Shown piece by piece: positions 1 to 8,026 of a DNA stretch of 42,809 bases. This DNA is from Clostridia bacterium (GTDB lineage: Bacteria; Bacillota; Clostridia; Christensenellales; UBA1242). The notes under the pieces were generated by a model. The model saw only the letters and a list, made by a program, of their open reading frames with translations. It did not search any database and was not told the origin of the DNA. Within the stretch, counting starts at the first letter, position 1. Each line of letters opens with the position of its first letter. The position numbers were made by a program, and so were the translations under genes. Location: assembly GCA_017408305.1 (NCBI GenBank), contig JAFQUU010000009.1:1-42809 (forward strand), given 5' to 3'.

Positions 1-215
1 ATGATATTGCATCTGTTTGTAAGGCAGGTGTAAATGTTCCAATTATTGGATTTGGTGCTTCGCTTACAAAAGGTGCAATTGCTGGGGCAGAGGCAAGAGG
101 CATAATTGGTGCACTTGCAGGTGGGCTTGAAGCAGTTGCAGGAGGGCTTGTGGCGGCGGTACTCTTTGCGTTTATTTTTTCACTTATCTTTAGACCAAAA
201 ACCAAAAGGAACTAG
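1..215 (+). CDS. spoVAE: Stage V sporulation protein AE, C-terminal part (SpoVAE)
   Basis: The reading frame is open from base 3 to the TAG at 213-215 and enters from beyond the left edge, so only the last 70 residues are visible. They carry the SpoVAE signature: a PIIGFGASLTKGAI stretch, a glycine/alanine-rich membrane segment (GLLGAL-like, here GIIGALAGGLEAVAGG), then a second hydrophobic helix ending in a basic IFRPKTKRN tail. SpoVA proteins form the inner forespore membrane channel that imports dipicolinic acid and releases it at germination. The stop codon overlaps that of the convergent yunB by two bases, leaving no room for a separate terminator. spoVAC/AD would be expected just upstream, outside the window. 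Confidence 0.85.
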   Translation, partial: DIASVCKAGVNVPIIGFGASLTKGAIAGAEARGIIGALAGGLEAVAGGLVAAVLFAFIFSLIFRPKTKRN

Positions 216-895
216 CCTGCAGGCACAAGGTTGAGCATTTCATCAAGATATGATGACTGAAGATATGTTGAAGGGATTTCGCCAACAACAAGTGTTTCTG
301 TGATTAGCACTTCTGTGTGTGCATCAATTTTTGGGCTTGAAGTTGGAAGCACAACAAAAACAGAAGACTGTAAGTTTATAAAAATTTTGTGAACAGTTTG
401 GTTTATGCCAGCCGAAACAAATTCGCTTTTAAATGTTGCCGTAACTGTGCCGATTGGCGAGAGTCCAACTTTTACAAGTGGCCCCCAAGATGCCAAAACT
501 GTTATGCCTGTAAATGCCCCCAAATGAATTTCCACGCCTGTTGAGGTTACGCTGTCAAGTTGGGTTTGTGCGTGGTTTGTGATTTGTCTTGCCAACAGAT
601 TGGCTTTGATGCTTGAAACAGAAATAAGCGAAATTTTGTTTTCGTTTGAGTAGGTGTATTTTACAAGTTCATCAAAAAGGTTTTCTTCGTTTGACACGAT
701 ATTTAAAACAGAGTTACTAAGCGTGGTTTGCGTAAGGCTTTTGATTTTTGCTTCGCTGGTTTCAACAACAATTGGGTTTACAACAGCGTATATATACCAA
801 AAAACAAGTACAGTTAACAAAATAATAACAATCAAAATTGTCCAGATTTTTTTGGATTTTTTTTTGTTTTTTTTATATTTTTTGCAAGAATACAT
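212..895 (-). CDS. yunB: Sporulation protein YunB
   Basis: A 227-residue protein with a lysine-rich N terminus, one membrane anchor (about residues 17-38) and an extracytoplasmic domain. The VVNPIVVETSEAKIKSLTQ region just after the anchor and the GAFTG...LASWGPLVKVGLSPIGTV core match YunB, a mother-cell sporulation protein of about 250 residues in Bacillus. Its molecular role is not established. The ATG at 895 has no clear ribosome binding site, but a sigma-E-type promoter lies just upstream at 909-937. That fits the SigE control known for yunB in B. subtilis. The gene converges on spoVAE with overlapping stops. Confidence 0.85.
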   Translation of the reverse strand: MYSCKKYKKNKKKSKKIWTILIVIILLTVLVFWYIYAVVNPIVVETSEAKIKSLTQTTLSNSVLNIVSNEENLFDELVKYTYSNENKISLISVSSIKANLLARQITNHAQTQLDSVTSTGVEIHLGAFTGITVLASWGPLVKVGLSPIGTVTATFKSEFVSAGINQTVHKIFINLQSSVFVVLPTSSPKIDAHTEVLITETLVVGEIPSTYLQSSYLDEMLNLVPAG

Positions 896-908
896 AAATT
901 TTTAAGGT

Positions 909-937
909 ATTATATGATTTTGTTTTGCGTAAAATTC
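909..937 (-). promoter_or_regulatory. Sigma-E-type promoter of yunB
   Basis: On the minus strand a -35 GAATTTT (931-937) is followed after exactly 14 bases by a -10 CATATAAT (909-916). The SigE consensus is KMATATT, 14-15 bases, CATACAMT, so each box has one mismatch. The same -10 octamer stands before spoIIIAA. Assigned by motif only. Confidence 0.6.
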
Positions 938-947
938 TTAAATTTGT

Positions 948-976
948 TTGCCAAAAGATGCTTTTTTTGTTATAAT
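948..976 (+). promoter_or_regulatory. Vegetative promoter of engB with extended -10
   Basis: TTGCCA (948-953), 17 bases, then TATAAT (971-976) preceded by TGT, giving an extended -10. The engB ATG is at 986, only nine bases past the -10, and there is no Shine-Dalgarno. The expected transcript start is about 983, so the mRNA would have a leader of only about three bases. Confidence 0.7.
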
Positions 977-985
977 TAGCCCACA

Positions 986-1576
986 ATGAGTGAAAATTTT
1001 CGAGTTAAAAATGCAAAATATCTAACAAGTGCAGTGCATAGAGACAATTTTTTAAATGAGTTTCCAGAAGTGGCTTTTGTTGGCAGAAGTAATGTCGGCA
1101 AAAGCAGTTTAATCAATAATTTGGTTAATCAAAGACGCCTTGCCAAAACCTCGTCAACTGCAGGACTTACCAAAATGGTGAATTATTTTTTGGTCAATGG
1201 CAATATGTATTTTGTTGACCTCCCTGGCTATGGATATTCCCAAACAGGCAAAAAGCATAGGGAGATTTGGAGCGATTTGATTGAAGATTATTTACTTCTT
1301 AGCGAAAACCTAAAACTTGTGCTTCTTCTTGTGGATATACGCCATAAGCCTACAGAACTTGATATGCTTATGCAAAAATTTTTGTATGTGCATAATATCC
1401 CTTATCGCATTATTGCCACCAAGGCAGACAAGATTGCAAAAAGCAAGGTGGGGCAGTACCTTACCGAAATTGCAAAGGTTTTGCAGGTCACAAAAAACAA
1501 TATTATTCCTCACTCTTCAAGTGATGGGTTAAATAAACAAAAAATACTAGATTTGATTGGAGAAATAAATGAGTAA
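986..1576 (+). CDS. engB: Ribosome biogenesis GTPase EngB/YsxC
   Basis: A 196-residue GTPase of the TrmE-Era-EngA-EngB family acting in late assembly of the 50S subunit. All G motifs are visible: G1 GRSNVGKSS (residues 33-41), a G2 threonine near 59, G3 DLPGYGYS (78-85), G4 TKAD and G5 SSSDG near the C terminus. Length is normal for the family (about 195). The ATG has no ribosome binding site and lies almost at the predicted transcript start. The last eight bases (ATGAGTAA) overlap the start of the topoisomerase B gene, so the two are translationally coupled. Confidence 0.95.
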   Translation: MSENFRVKNAKYLTSAVHRDNFLNEFPEVAFVGRSNVGKSSLINNLVNQRRLAKTSSTAGLTKMVNYFLVNGNMYFVDLPGYGYSQTGKKHREIWSDLIEDYLLLSENLKLVLLLVDIRHKPTELDMLMQKFLYVHNIPYRIIATKADKIAKSKVGQYLTEIAKVLQVTKNNIIPHSSSDGLNKQKILDLIGEINE

Positions 1577-3512
1577 GTATGAATCAAAAGATATAGTTGT
1601 TCTTGAAGGGCTTGAAGCAGTAAGGCTTAGGCCGGGTATGTATATTGGCACAACAGGCATAAAAGGCCTTCATCACATTTTGTGGGAAATTGTTGACAAC
1701 GCTATGGACGAAGTTGCAAACGGATTTGGCGACAGCATTGAAATAACCCTTAACAAAGATGGCTCTGTTGTTGTTGAAGACAATGGCCGTGGCATACCGG
1801 TTGACATACACCCAACACAAAAGAAAAGTGGTGTTGAAGTGGTGTTTACACAACTTCACGCAGGTGGAAAGTTTAATACAGACACTTATAGTTATTCAGG
1901 TGGCCTGCATGGCGTTGGTGCAAGCGTTACAAATGCACTTTCAAGATGGCTTAAGGTTTTTGTTCACAAAAATGGCAAAAAATATGGCATAGAGTTTTCA
2001 AGTTTTGAAGATGATAAGGGCAAAATGAAATGTGGCATTCCTTCTGGCCCACTAAAAGAACTTGGCACAAGCACCAAAACAGGCACAAGGGTTGAATTTT
2101 TGCCAGACGACAGGGTGTTTGAAGGGCTAAAACTTGAGTATGAAACAATCTCTAAACGCCTTCGTGAACTTGCGTTTTTAAACAAGGGTGTAAAACTTAA
2201 ACTTATTGACAAAAAAACAGGTCAGGAAGAAGAATTTTGCTATGAAGGTGGCATAAAAGATTTTGCACTATACCTAAATGAAGGCAAAGGCAAACTTTAT
2301 CACAACCCTGTGTATTTAACTGCTGAAGACAAAAAAATCAAGATGGAACTTGCTTTTCAGCACACAGACAACTATACAGATAACATCATAAGTTATGTGA
2401 ACAACATTCCAACCACAGAGGGTGGCACACACGAAGTTGGCTTTAAGGGTGGGTTTACAAAGTTTATGAACGACTATGCCCGCAAAAACAACCTTTTAAA
2501 AGAAAAAGAAGCAAATCTTATTGGTGATGACTTTAGGGAAGGGCTTACGGCTGTTCTTTCAATCAAAATGAACAACATTCAGTTTGAAGGGCAAACAAAA
2601 ACAAAACTTGGTAACCCTGAAGCCAAGGTTGTTGTTGAAAAACTTGTGATTCAAGAACTTACAAAGTTTTTTACTGGCACAGCAAACAACAAACTTGCTG
2701 AAATTATTTTAAATAAGGCCAAGGGCGCTGCAAAAGTAAGAGAGGCAGCAAGAAAAGCCAAGGAAATCACAAGGGTGAAAAACAGCCTTGATAACTACAA
2801 TCTTGTGGGCAAACTTTCAAACTGCACTGGCAGAAAACCTGAACAATCAGAACTTTTCATCGTGGAAGGTGACAGTGCTGGTGGCAGTGCAAAACAGGGA
2901 AGAGATAGGCGTTTTCAGGCAATCCTGCCACTTAAGGGTAAACCACTTAATGCAGAGAAAAAACGCCTTGACCAAGTGCTTGCCAATGAAGAAATACGCA
3001 CAATCATTTCAAGCCTTGAAACAAATATTGGTGCAGACTTTAATATCAAAAACCTAAGATACCACAAGGTTATTATCCTTTCCGATGCCGACCAAGATGG
3101 TGCACATATTAGGGCAATCCTTTGCACATTCTTCTTTAGGTATATGAAAGAACTTATCACAAACGGAAATGTTTATATTGGGCTTCCACCACTATATAAG
3201 GTTTATAAGGCAAACAAGACCCTTTATGTTTACAGTGATGAAGAACTGCCAAAAGCAATCAAAGAAGTGGGCAGAGGATATCAAATTCAAAGATATAAAG
3301 GTCTTGGTGAAATGAACCCTGAACAACTTTGGGAAACAACTATGGACCCTGAAAAAAGAACCCTTGTTAATGTTACGCTTGAAGATGCTGTTGAAGCAGA
3401 AAAACTTGTGGTAACCCTTATGGGTGATGACATAAACGCAAGAAAAGAATACATCAACAAACACGCAAACTTTAATAGAGTTGACGAGTTTATGAAAAAG
3501 ATTTCAAAGTAG
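1569..3512 (+). CDS. Type IIA topoisomerase subunit B (GyrB/ParE family)
   Basis: A 647-residue ATPase subunit that, with the next gene product, forms a heterotetramer passing one DNA duplex through another. GHKL ATPase motifs: catalytic EIVDN (N44), DNGRGIP (71-77) and GGLHGVG (111-117). The transducer has the QFEGQTKTKLG loop (338-348). The TOPRIM motifs are EGDSAGG (433-439) and DADQD (506-510); the usual V of DADVDG is Q, but the metal-binding acids are kept. Features such as ELAFLNKGVKLKLID and NDYARKNNLLKEKE look more ParE-like than GyrB-like. It may be the topoisomerase IV pair or a second gyrase-like pair, so no symbol is assigned. Confidence 0.95.
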   Translation: MSKYESKDIVVLEGLEAVRLRPGMYIGTTGIKGLHHILWEIVDNAMDEVANGFGDSIEITLNKDGSVVVEDNGRGIPVDIHPTQKKSGVEVVFTQLHAGGKFNTDTYSYSGGLHGVGASVTNALSRWLKVFVHKNGKKYGIEFSSFEDDKGKMKCGIPSGPLKELGTSTKTGTRVEFLPDDRVFEGLKLEYETISKRLRELAFLNKGVKLKLIDKKTGQEEEFCYEGGIKDFALYLNEGKGKLYHNPVYLTAEDKKIKMELAFQHTDNYTDNIISYVNNIPTTEGGTHEVGFKGGFTKFMNDYARKNNLLKEKEANLIGDDFREGLTAVLSIKMNNIQFEGQTKTKLGNPEAKVVVEKLVIQELTKFFTGTANNKLAEIILNKAKGAAKVREAARKAKEITRVKNSLDNYNLVGKLSNCTGRKPEQSELFIVEGDSAGGSAKQGRDRRFQAILPLKGKPLNAEKKRLDQVLANEEIRTIISSLETNIGADFNIKNLRYHKVIILSDADQDGAHIRAILCTFFFRYMKELITNGNVYIGLPPLYKVYKANKTLYVYSDEELPKAIKEVGRGYQIQRYKGLGEMNPEQLWETTMDPEKRTLVNVTLEDAVEAEKLVVTLMGDDINARKEYINKHANFNRVDEFMKKISK

Positions 3513-3525
3513 GAGAAAATTTTAA

Positions 3526-5964
3526 GTGAAAACGAAAAAACAAACTCAAGCCCCACCAAAAAATTCAATCATTTTTAAAACCCTTAACACTGTGCTTCAT
3601 GAAAGTATGATTCCTTACACAGAACATGTTGTTATGGACAGGGCTCTGCCAAGGGTTGAAGATGGCTTAAAACCAGTGCAACGCAGAATTTTGTATTCTA
3701 TGTTTGAACTTGGCGTTATGCCAGACAAACCTTACAGAAAATCTGCCCGTATTGTTGGTGATTGCATGGGTAAATATCACCCACATGGCGACAGCAGTGT
3801 TTATGATGCAATGGTGCGTATGGCACAAAACTTTGTGCTGAAGGCCCCACTTGTTGATGGGCACGGCAACTTTGGCAGTATTGATGGCGATAGCGCAGCG
3901 GCAATGCGTTATACAGAAGCACGCCTTGCACCACTTGCACTTGAACTGCTTAAGGACCTTGAAAAAAATACGGTTGACTGGACTCTTAATTTTGATGACA
4001 CACTTAAAGAACCAGTAACGCTTCCAGGACGCTTTCCAAACCTTTTGGTTAATGGTGCAACTGGCATTGCAGTTGGCGTTGCAACAAACATCCCACCACA
4101 CAACTTGTCTGAGGTTATTGATGGTGTTTGTGCGTACATCAAAAACCCAAAAATTTCGCTTACAAACATGATGAAATACATTAAGGCTCCAGACTTTCCA
4201 ACCGGTGGCAATATTATTGTAGGTAATGGGCTTAGGGACGCATATGCAACAGGTAAGGGCAAAATTGTTATTCAGGCAAAAACACATATTGAAAAAACGG
4301 GAGACAAGTCTGCAATTGTAATTACTGAAATTCCTTATCAAGTGAATAAGGCACAACTTCTTCAAAAAATTGCAGAACTTAAAGAAAAAGAGAAAAATCT
4401 TTTGTCTTATATTGGCGAAATCACTGATGAGACAGACCGTAATGGCCTAAGGGCAGTGATTAAAATCAAAAAAGGTGGCAACGCAAAGGCAATCCTAAAT
4501 TACCTTCTTAAAAACACCAATCTTCAGCAAAACTACAACATCAATATGGTGGCAATTGCAGGTGGCAAACCAAAACTTATGGGGCTTCTTGACATTATTG
4601 CTTACTATTCAGATTATCAAATCCAAGTCATTGTAAGGCGTACAAAACACCTTCTTGATGAGGCAGAAGACAGGGCCCACATTGTTGAAGGGCTTCTTGT
4701 TGCAATCAAAAATATTGACGACATCATCAAGATTATTAAAACTTCTCCAACCACTGCAGTTGCTAAAGAACGCATAATGAAAAAGTTTAAACTTTCAGAC
4801 CGTCAGGCTCAGGCAATCCTTGATATGAGGATTAGTCGCCTTGTGAATATGGAAGTTAAAAAACTGCAAGAAGAGTTTAAAGAACTTAAAGAAAAAATCA
4901 AAAACTATAAGGCAATACTTGGCTCAAAAACCATGCAAGAAGACATTTTGGTTAAGGAACTTAAAGATGTAAGAAAAACTTTTGGAGGAACAAGAAGAAG
5001 CAGTCTTGAAGTTGAAAAAGAAGAAAAACAAACAGAGATTTTTGACCTTGTTGAGTGTGATGAATTCTTTGAAACAAACTATGTTGCCCTTTCTGCAGAC
5101 CATCGCCTAAAACGCATCAACGCACAAAAGGCTTCGCAAGTTAAGTATCAAAGTTATGCAGAGCCTTATGAAATTTCAACTGATGCAATCAAAATCAACG
5201 ATAACGAAGCGTTTTTTGTGTTTACAAACAAGGGTAATTGCATAAAACTTAAAGTTAAGGAACTGCCACTTGGACAGTGGAAAAGCAAAGGTCAACTTTT
5301 AAGTGAACTGAAGAAAAATATTCTTTACAGCGAGTATCCAGTAAAAATCTTGCCAATAAAAGAAGGCAAAAACCAAAGTATTATTATCTACACCAAGGCT
5401 GGCAATGCAAAAATCACACCTGTGTCAGACTTTATCAGTTCAAGAGTTATGTTTAGTGTGATAAATCTTAAAGATAAGGACACTGTGATTAATGCTGAAT
5501 ACAACGACGAAAACCAGTATATTATTGCTGTAACCAAATGGGCATATTCGCTTAAGTTTGACAAAAAAGAACTGCCTGTGCAAAAGCGTGCATCATCTGG
5601 CACAAAAATCTTTAAACTGCAAGAAGGTGATGAACTTGTGTTTGCAGGCCTTACTCAAAAAACAGGGAGTCTAACAATCCTGACCAACCAAGGCAACGGC
5701 AAAAAAGTGCCTATTGGCGACTACGAAATTACACCAAAATATCGTAGAGGCCTTAAAACAATCAACCTAAAAAGCACAAGGGAATATGTTATGTTTGCTA
5801 AGTTTTCTGCAGGCAACTTTGATATTGTGATGGAAACCAAAGAAAAACTTGTTGTTTTTGGCACAGAAAAACTTAAGTTTGAAACACGCATTGCAAAAGG
5901 CAAACAAATTGAAAAACTAAGATTTAAAAATGTGTATGCGGCAGTTGACAAGTCTACACTTTAA
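3526..5964 (+). CDS. Type IIA topoisomerase subunit A (GyrA/ParC family)
   Basis: An 812-residue breakage-reunion subunit. It starts at a GTG, with AGGAG ten bases upstream and 13 bases after subunit B. Visible are PVQRRILYSM (50-59), the quinolone-determining helix HPHGDSSVYD with S90 and D94 intact (equivalents of E. coli GyrA S83 and D87), the active-site AMRYTEARL (Y129), and a C-terminal beta-pinwheel from about residue 510. No canonical GyrA box (QRRGGKG) is visible: the nearest stretches read QKRASSGTK and KYRRGLKT. That argues for a ParC-like decatenase rather than a negatively supercoiling gyrase, although the catalytic core has GyrA-like stretches (GKYHPHGDS, VDGHGNFGS). Confidence 0.95.
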   Translation: MKTKKQTQAPPKNSIIFKTLNTVLHESMIPYTEHVVMDRALPRVEDGLKPVQRRILYSMFELGVMPDKPYRKSARIVGDCMGKYHPHGDSSVYDAMVRMAQNFVLKAPLVDGHGNFGSIDGDSAAAMRYTEARLAPLALELLKDLEKNTVDWTLNFDDTLKEPVTLPGRFPNLLVNGATGIAVGVATNIPPHNLSEVIDGVCAYIKNPKISLTNMMKYIKAPDFPTGGNIIVGNGLRDAYATGKGKIVIQAKTHIEKTGDKSAIVITEIPYQVNKAQLLQKIAELKEKEKNLLSYIGEITDETDRNGLRAVIKIKKGGNAKAILNYLLKNTNLQQNYNINMVAIAGGKPKLMGLLDIIAYYSDYQIQVIVRRTKHLLDEAEDRAHIVEGLLVAIKNIDDIIKIIKTSPTTAVAKERIMKKFKLSDRQAQAILDMRISRLVNMEVKKLQEEFKELKEKIKNYKAILGSKTMQEDILVKELKDVRKTFGGTRRSSLEVEKEEKQTEIFDLVECDEFFETNYVALSADHRLKRINAQKASQVKYQSYAEPYEISTDAIKINDNEAFFVFTNKGNCIKLKVKELPLGQWKSKGQLLSELKKNILYSEYPVKILPIKEGKNQSIIIYTKAGNAKITPVSDFISSRVMFSVINLKDKDTVINAEYNDENQYIIAVTKWAYSLKFDKKELPVQKRASSGTKIFKLQEGDELVFAGLTQKTGSLTILTNQGNGKKVPIGDYEITPKYRRGLKTINLKSTREYVMFAKFSAGNFDIVMETKEKLVVFGTEKLKFETRIAKGKQIEKLRFKNVYAAVDKSTL

Positions 5965-5968
5965 AATT

Positions 5969-5997
5969 GAATATGTAAAAAAACTTCATCATATAAT
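5969..5997 (+). promoter_or_regulatory. Sigma-E-type promoter of the spoIIIA operon
   Basis: GAATATG (5969-5975), a 14-base spacer, then CATATAAT (5990-5997), one mismatch in each box from the SigE consensus. The -10 octamer is identical to that before yunB. Predicted transcription starts near 6004, ten bases before the spoIIIAA ATG. SigE control of spoIIIAA is established in Bacillus. Confidence 0.65.
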
Positions 5998-6012
5998 GTG
6001 ATGAGGTTTTTT
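5981..6012 (+). terminator. Intrinsic terminator after topoisomerase A, abutting the spoIIIAA start
   Basis: Stem 5982-5991 (AACTTCATCA) pairs with 5999-6008 (TGATGAGGTT, one G-T wobble) and runs into a T tract 6007-6013. The 3' arm contains GATGAGG, the only ribosome-binding-like sequence for spoIIIAA, and the loop side contains the SigE -10. Read-through transcripts would therefore hide the spoIIIAA ribosome binding site. Confidence 0.7.
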
Positions 6013-6013
6013 T

Positions 6014-6928
6014 ATGCTAAAAAAAGTGTTAAGCGAAAAACTTTATGGACTTCTTGAGCAAAAAATAGGTTTTGAAAACATTTATGAAATACGGCTTAGG
6101 GCAAATATGCCAGTTTCAGTAATTCAAAATGGACAGGCTTATTTTTTGGGGCTTCAGGGGCTATCGTACAGCCAAGAAAATGCACTTAATGTTTCTAAAG
6201 AAGAGATTGAAGACATAATTTTTCGGGCAAGTGAGTTTTCAATTTATTCTATACAAGAAGAACTTAAGCAAGGGTTTGTTGTTTTAGATGATGGCGTAAG
6301 GATTGGTGTTTGTGGAAATGTGGTTACAGAAAACGGAAAAATAAAAACAATATCAAACTTTTCAAGCCTAAATATTAGGATACCCCATATTGTGCGTGGT
6401 GCATCAAAAAAAGCATTCCCTAAACTTGTAAAGAAAGAAGAAATTTTCAATACGCTGGTTATTTCGCCACCTGGACAAGGTAAAACCACTTTTTTAAGGG
6501 ATTTTGCATTTTCACTTTCTTCTCAAAACTATTTTTTTAATATTTTGGTTTTAGATGAAAGGGGAGAGATTGCTGGTAAAAATCCACTAAAAACGGTTGG
6601 CAGTATGTGTGATGTTTTGTCTTTTTGCACTAAAGAAATTGGTTTTTTACAGGGCATAAGAGCCATGAACCCTGACATAATCTTAACTGATGAACTTGGC
6701 GAAGATAAAGACTTTTTGGCTGTCAAGATGGCTTCAATTTCTGGCGTAAAAGTTGTTGCAAGCATACATGCAAAAAGCCTTGACGACCTAAAACAAAAGC
6801 CACATTTTGAAATAATAAAAAACACTTTTCAGCGTTTTGTGCTTCTTTCGCCCTTTGGCAAGGCTGGACAAGTTGTGGGCGTTTATGACAGTGATTTTAA
6901 GGAGGTTGAGGAGGAAGTTTATGATTAA
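6014..6928 (+). CDS. spoIIIAA: Stage III sporulation ATPase SpoIIIAA
   Basis: A 304-residue ATPase related to type II/IV secretion ATPases. It powers the SpoIIIA-SpoIIQ channel between mother cell and forespore after engulfment. Walker A is SPPGQGKTTF (residues 151-160), Walker B is PDIILTDELGE, and the family N-terminal EIRLRANMP segment is present. First gene of an eight-gene operon in canonical order. GATGAGG at 6000-6006 serves as ribosome binding site. The following gene overlaps its last eight bases. Confidence 0.97.
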   Translation: MLKKVLSEKLYGLLEQKIGFENIYEIRLRANMPVSVIQNGQAYFLGLQGLSYSQENALNVSKEEIEDIIFRASEFSIYSIQEELKQGFVVLDDGVRIGVCGNVVTENGKIKTISNFSSLNIRIPHIVRGASKKAFPKLVKKEEIFNTLVISPPGQGKTTFLRDFAFSLSSQNYFFNILVLDERGEIAGKNPLKTVGSMCDVLSFCTKEIGFLQGIRAMNPDIILTDELGEDKDFLAVKMASISGVKVVASIHAKSLDDLKQKPHFEIIKNTFQRFVLLSPFGKAGQVVGVYDSDFKEVEEEVYD

Positions 6929-7415
6929 GTTTATTATCCTTGGGGCAACTGCGATAATTTGTGGGTATATCGGGTTTGGAGTGTCTAGGTTTTACACAAA
7001 CCGAAGCAAGTTTTTTAAAAGCCTTGAACTACTTTTTGACAAACTAAAGTCTGAAATTAGTTTTTCTCAAAACAAACTTATTGAGATTGTTTCTAGTTAT
7101 GAGTGTCCAAGTACAGAAGCAAAAAAACTTATACAAAACTTTGTGGACTGCTTAAATTTTGACAAGCCCATATCAAAAGAAAATTTGTTTACTGGAATTA
7201 AGATTTTACATGAAGAGGAAGAATCTTTTTTAGAAATCTTTTTTAAAACCCTTGGCAAGTTTGATGCCTTAAATCAAACCAGCCAACTTGAAAATCAAAA
7301 AGTGGAACTTGGGGTGCTGTACAAAAAAGCAGATGAAGAAGCCAAAAGGTATGCCCCGTTATATTCAAAACTTGGCATAATTGTGGGGCTTGTGATTGCC
7401 CTTGTGTTTGCATAA
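6921..7415 (+). CDS. spoIIIAB: Stage III sporulation protein AB
   Basis: 164 residues from the ATG at 6921, chosen because GAGGAAG lies just upstream and the protein then begins with the membrane segment IIKFIILG-like (MIKFIILGATAIICGYIGFGVS). A longer frame exists upstream but lies inside spoIIIAA. The cytoplasmic helical domain and a C-terminal membrane helix (LGIIVGLVIALVFA) resemble the GspF-like fold of SpoIIIAB. It probably links the ATPase to the membrane ring. Confidence 0.95.
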   Translation: MIKFIILGATAIICGYIGFGVSRFYTNRSKFFKSLELLFDKLKSEISFSQNKLIEIVSSYECPSTEAKKLIQNFVDCLNFDKPISKENLFTGIKILHEEEESFLEIFFKTLGKFDALNQTSQLENQKVELGVLYKKADEEAKRYAPLYSKLGIIVGLVIALVFA

Positions 7416-7427
7416 AAAGGAGAATTT

Positions 7428-7622
7428 ATGAGCGTTGAAATTATATTTAAAATTGCTGGAATTGGCATTTTGACAGCAGTTGTTGGACAAGTTTTAAAGC
7501 AAAGTGGCAAAGACGAAATTGCAACCCTGACAACCCTTGCTGGCCTTGTGATTGTGCTTTTTATGGTTTTAGACCTTATCACAAATTTATTTTCTACAGT
7601 AAAAACTATGTTTGATTTTTAG
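7428..7622 (+). CDS. spoIIIAC: Stage III sporulation protein AC
   Basis: 64 residues with two membrane helices around a GQVLKQSGKDEIATL loop, matching SpoIIIAC in size and sequence pattern. AAAAGGAG is six bases before the ATG. It resembles a short version of SpoIIIAD encoded next; both are small integral membrane components of the channel. Confidence 0.95.
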   Translation: MSVEIIFKIAGIGILTAVVGQVLKQSGKDEIATLTTLAGLVIVLFMVLDLITNLFSTVKTMFDF

Positions 7623-7639
7623 GGGGGGGAGAAAAACTT

Positions 7640-8026
7640 TTGGACATCTTTAAAATTTTGGCAATAGCAATCTTAACCTGCATTGCAAGTTTGATTGTCA
7701 AACAGGTAAAGCCCGATTTTGCAAGTTTGGTAAGTCTTGCTGGGGGAGTGGTAATCTTACTTCTTCTTATCAATTACATCTCAAGCATTCTTGATGTTTT
7801 TAGGGGGATTATTGATAAAGCAAATTTGTCGCCTACACTTTTTTCTTCAATCTTAAAAATCATTGGTATAGGATATTTAACAGAGTTCACAGCAAACCTT
7901 TGCACTGACACAGGAAACTCTAGCCTTGCAAGCAAGGTGGGGCTTGCAGGCAAAATTATAATACTGTTTCTTGCCCTTCCAATCATTACAAATCTTCTTG
8001 AAGTTATTATGGGGATTTTGCCATGA
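7640..8026 (+). CDS. spoIIIAD: Stage III sporulation protein AD
   Basis: 128 residues starting at TTG (7640) behind GGGGGGGAG. Its first half repeats the SpoIIIAC pattern (ILAIAILTCIASLIVKQVKPDFASLVSLAGG) and is followed by two more membrane helices, with GIGYLTEFTANLCTDTG between them, a conserved SpoIIIAD motif. Ends in an ATGATG overlap with spoIIIAE. Confidence 0.95.
   Translation: MDIFKILAIAILTCIASLIVKQVKPDFASLVSLAGGVVILLLLINYISSILDVFRGIIDKANLSPTLFSSILKIIGIGYLTEFTANLCTDTGNSSLASKVGLAGKIIILFLALPIITNLLEVIMGILP

Noticed and set aside
3667..4365. Minus-strand frame of 232 codons inside the topoisomerase A gene
   Set aside because: It is antisense to a well-conserved coding region, is cysteine- and histidine-rich in the way of shadow frames, and has no ribosome binding site.
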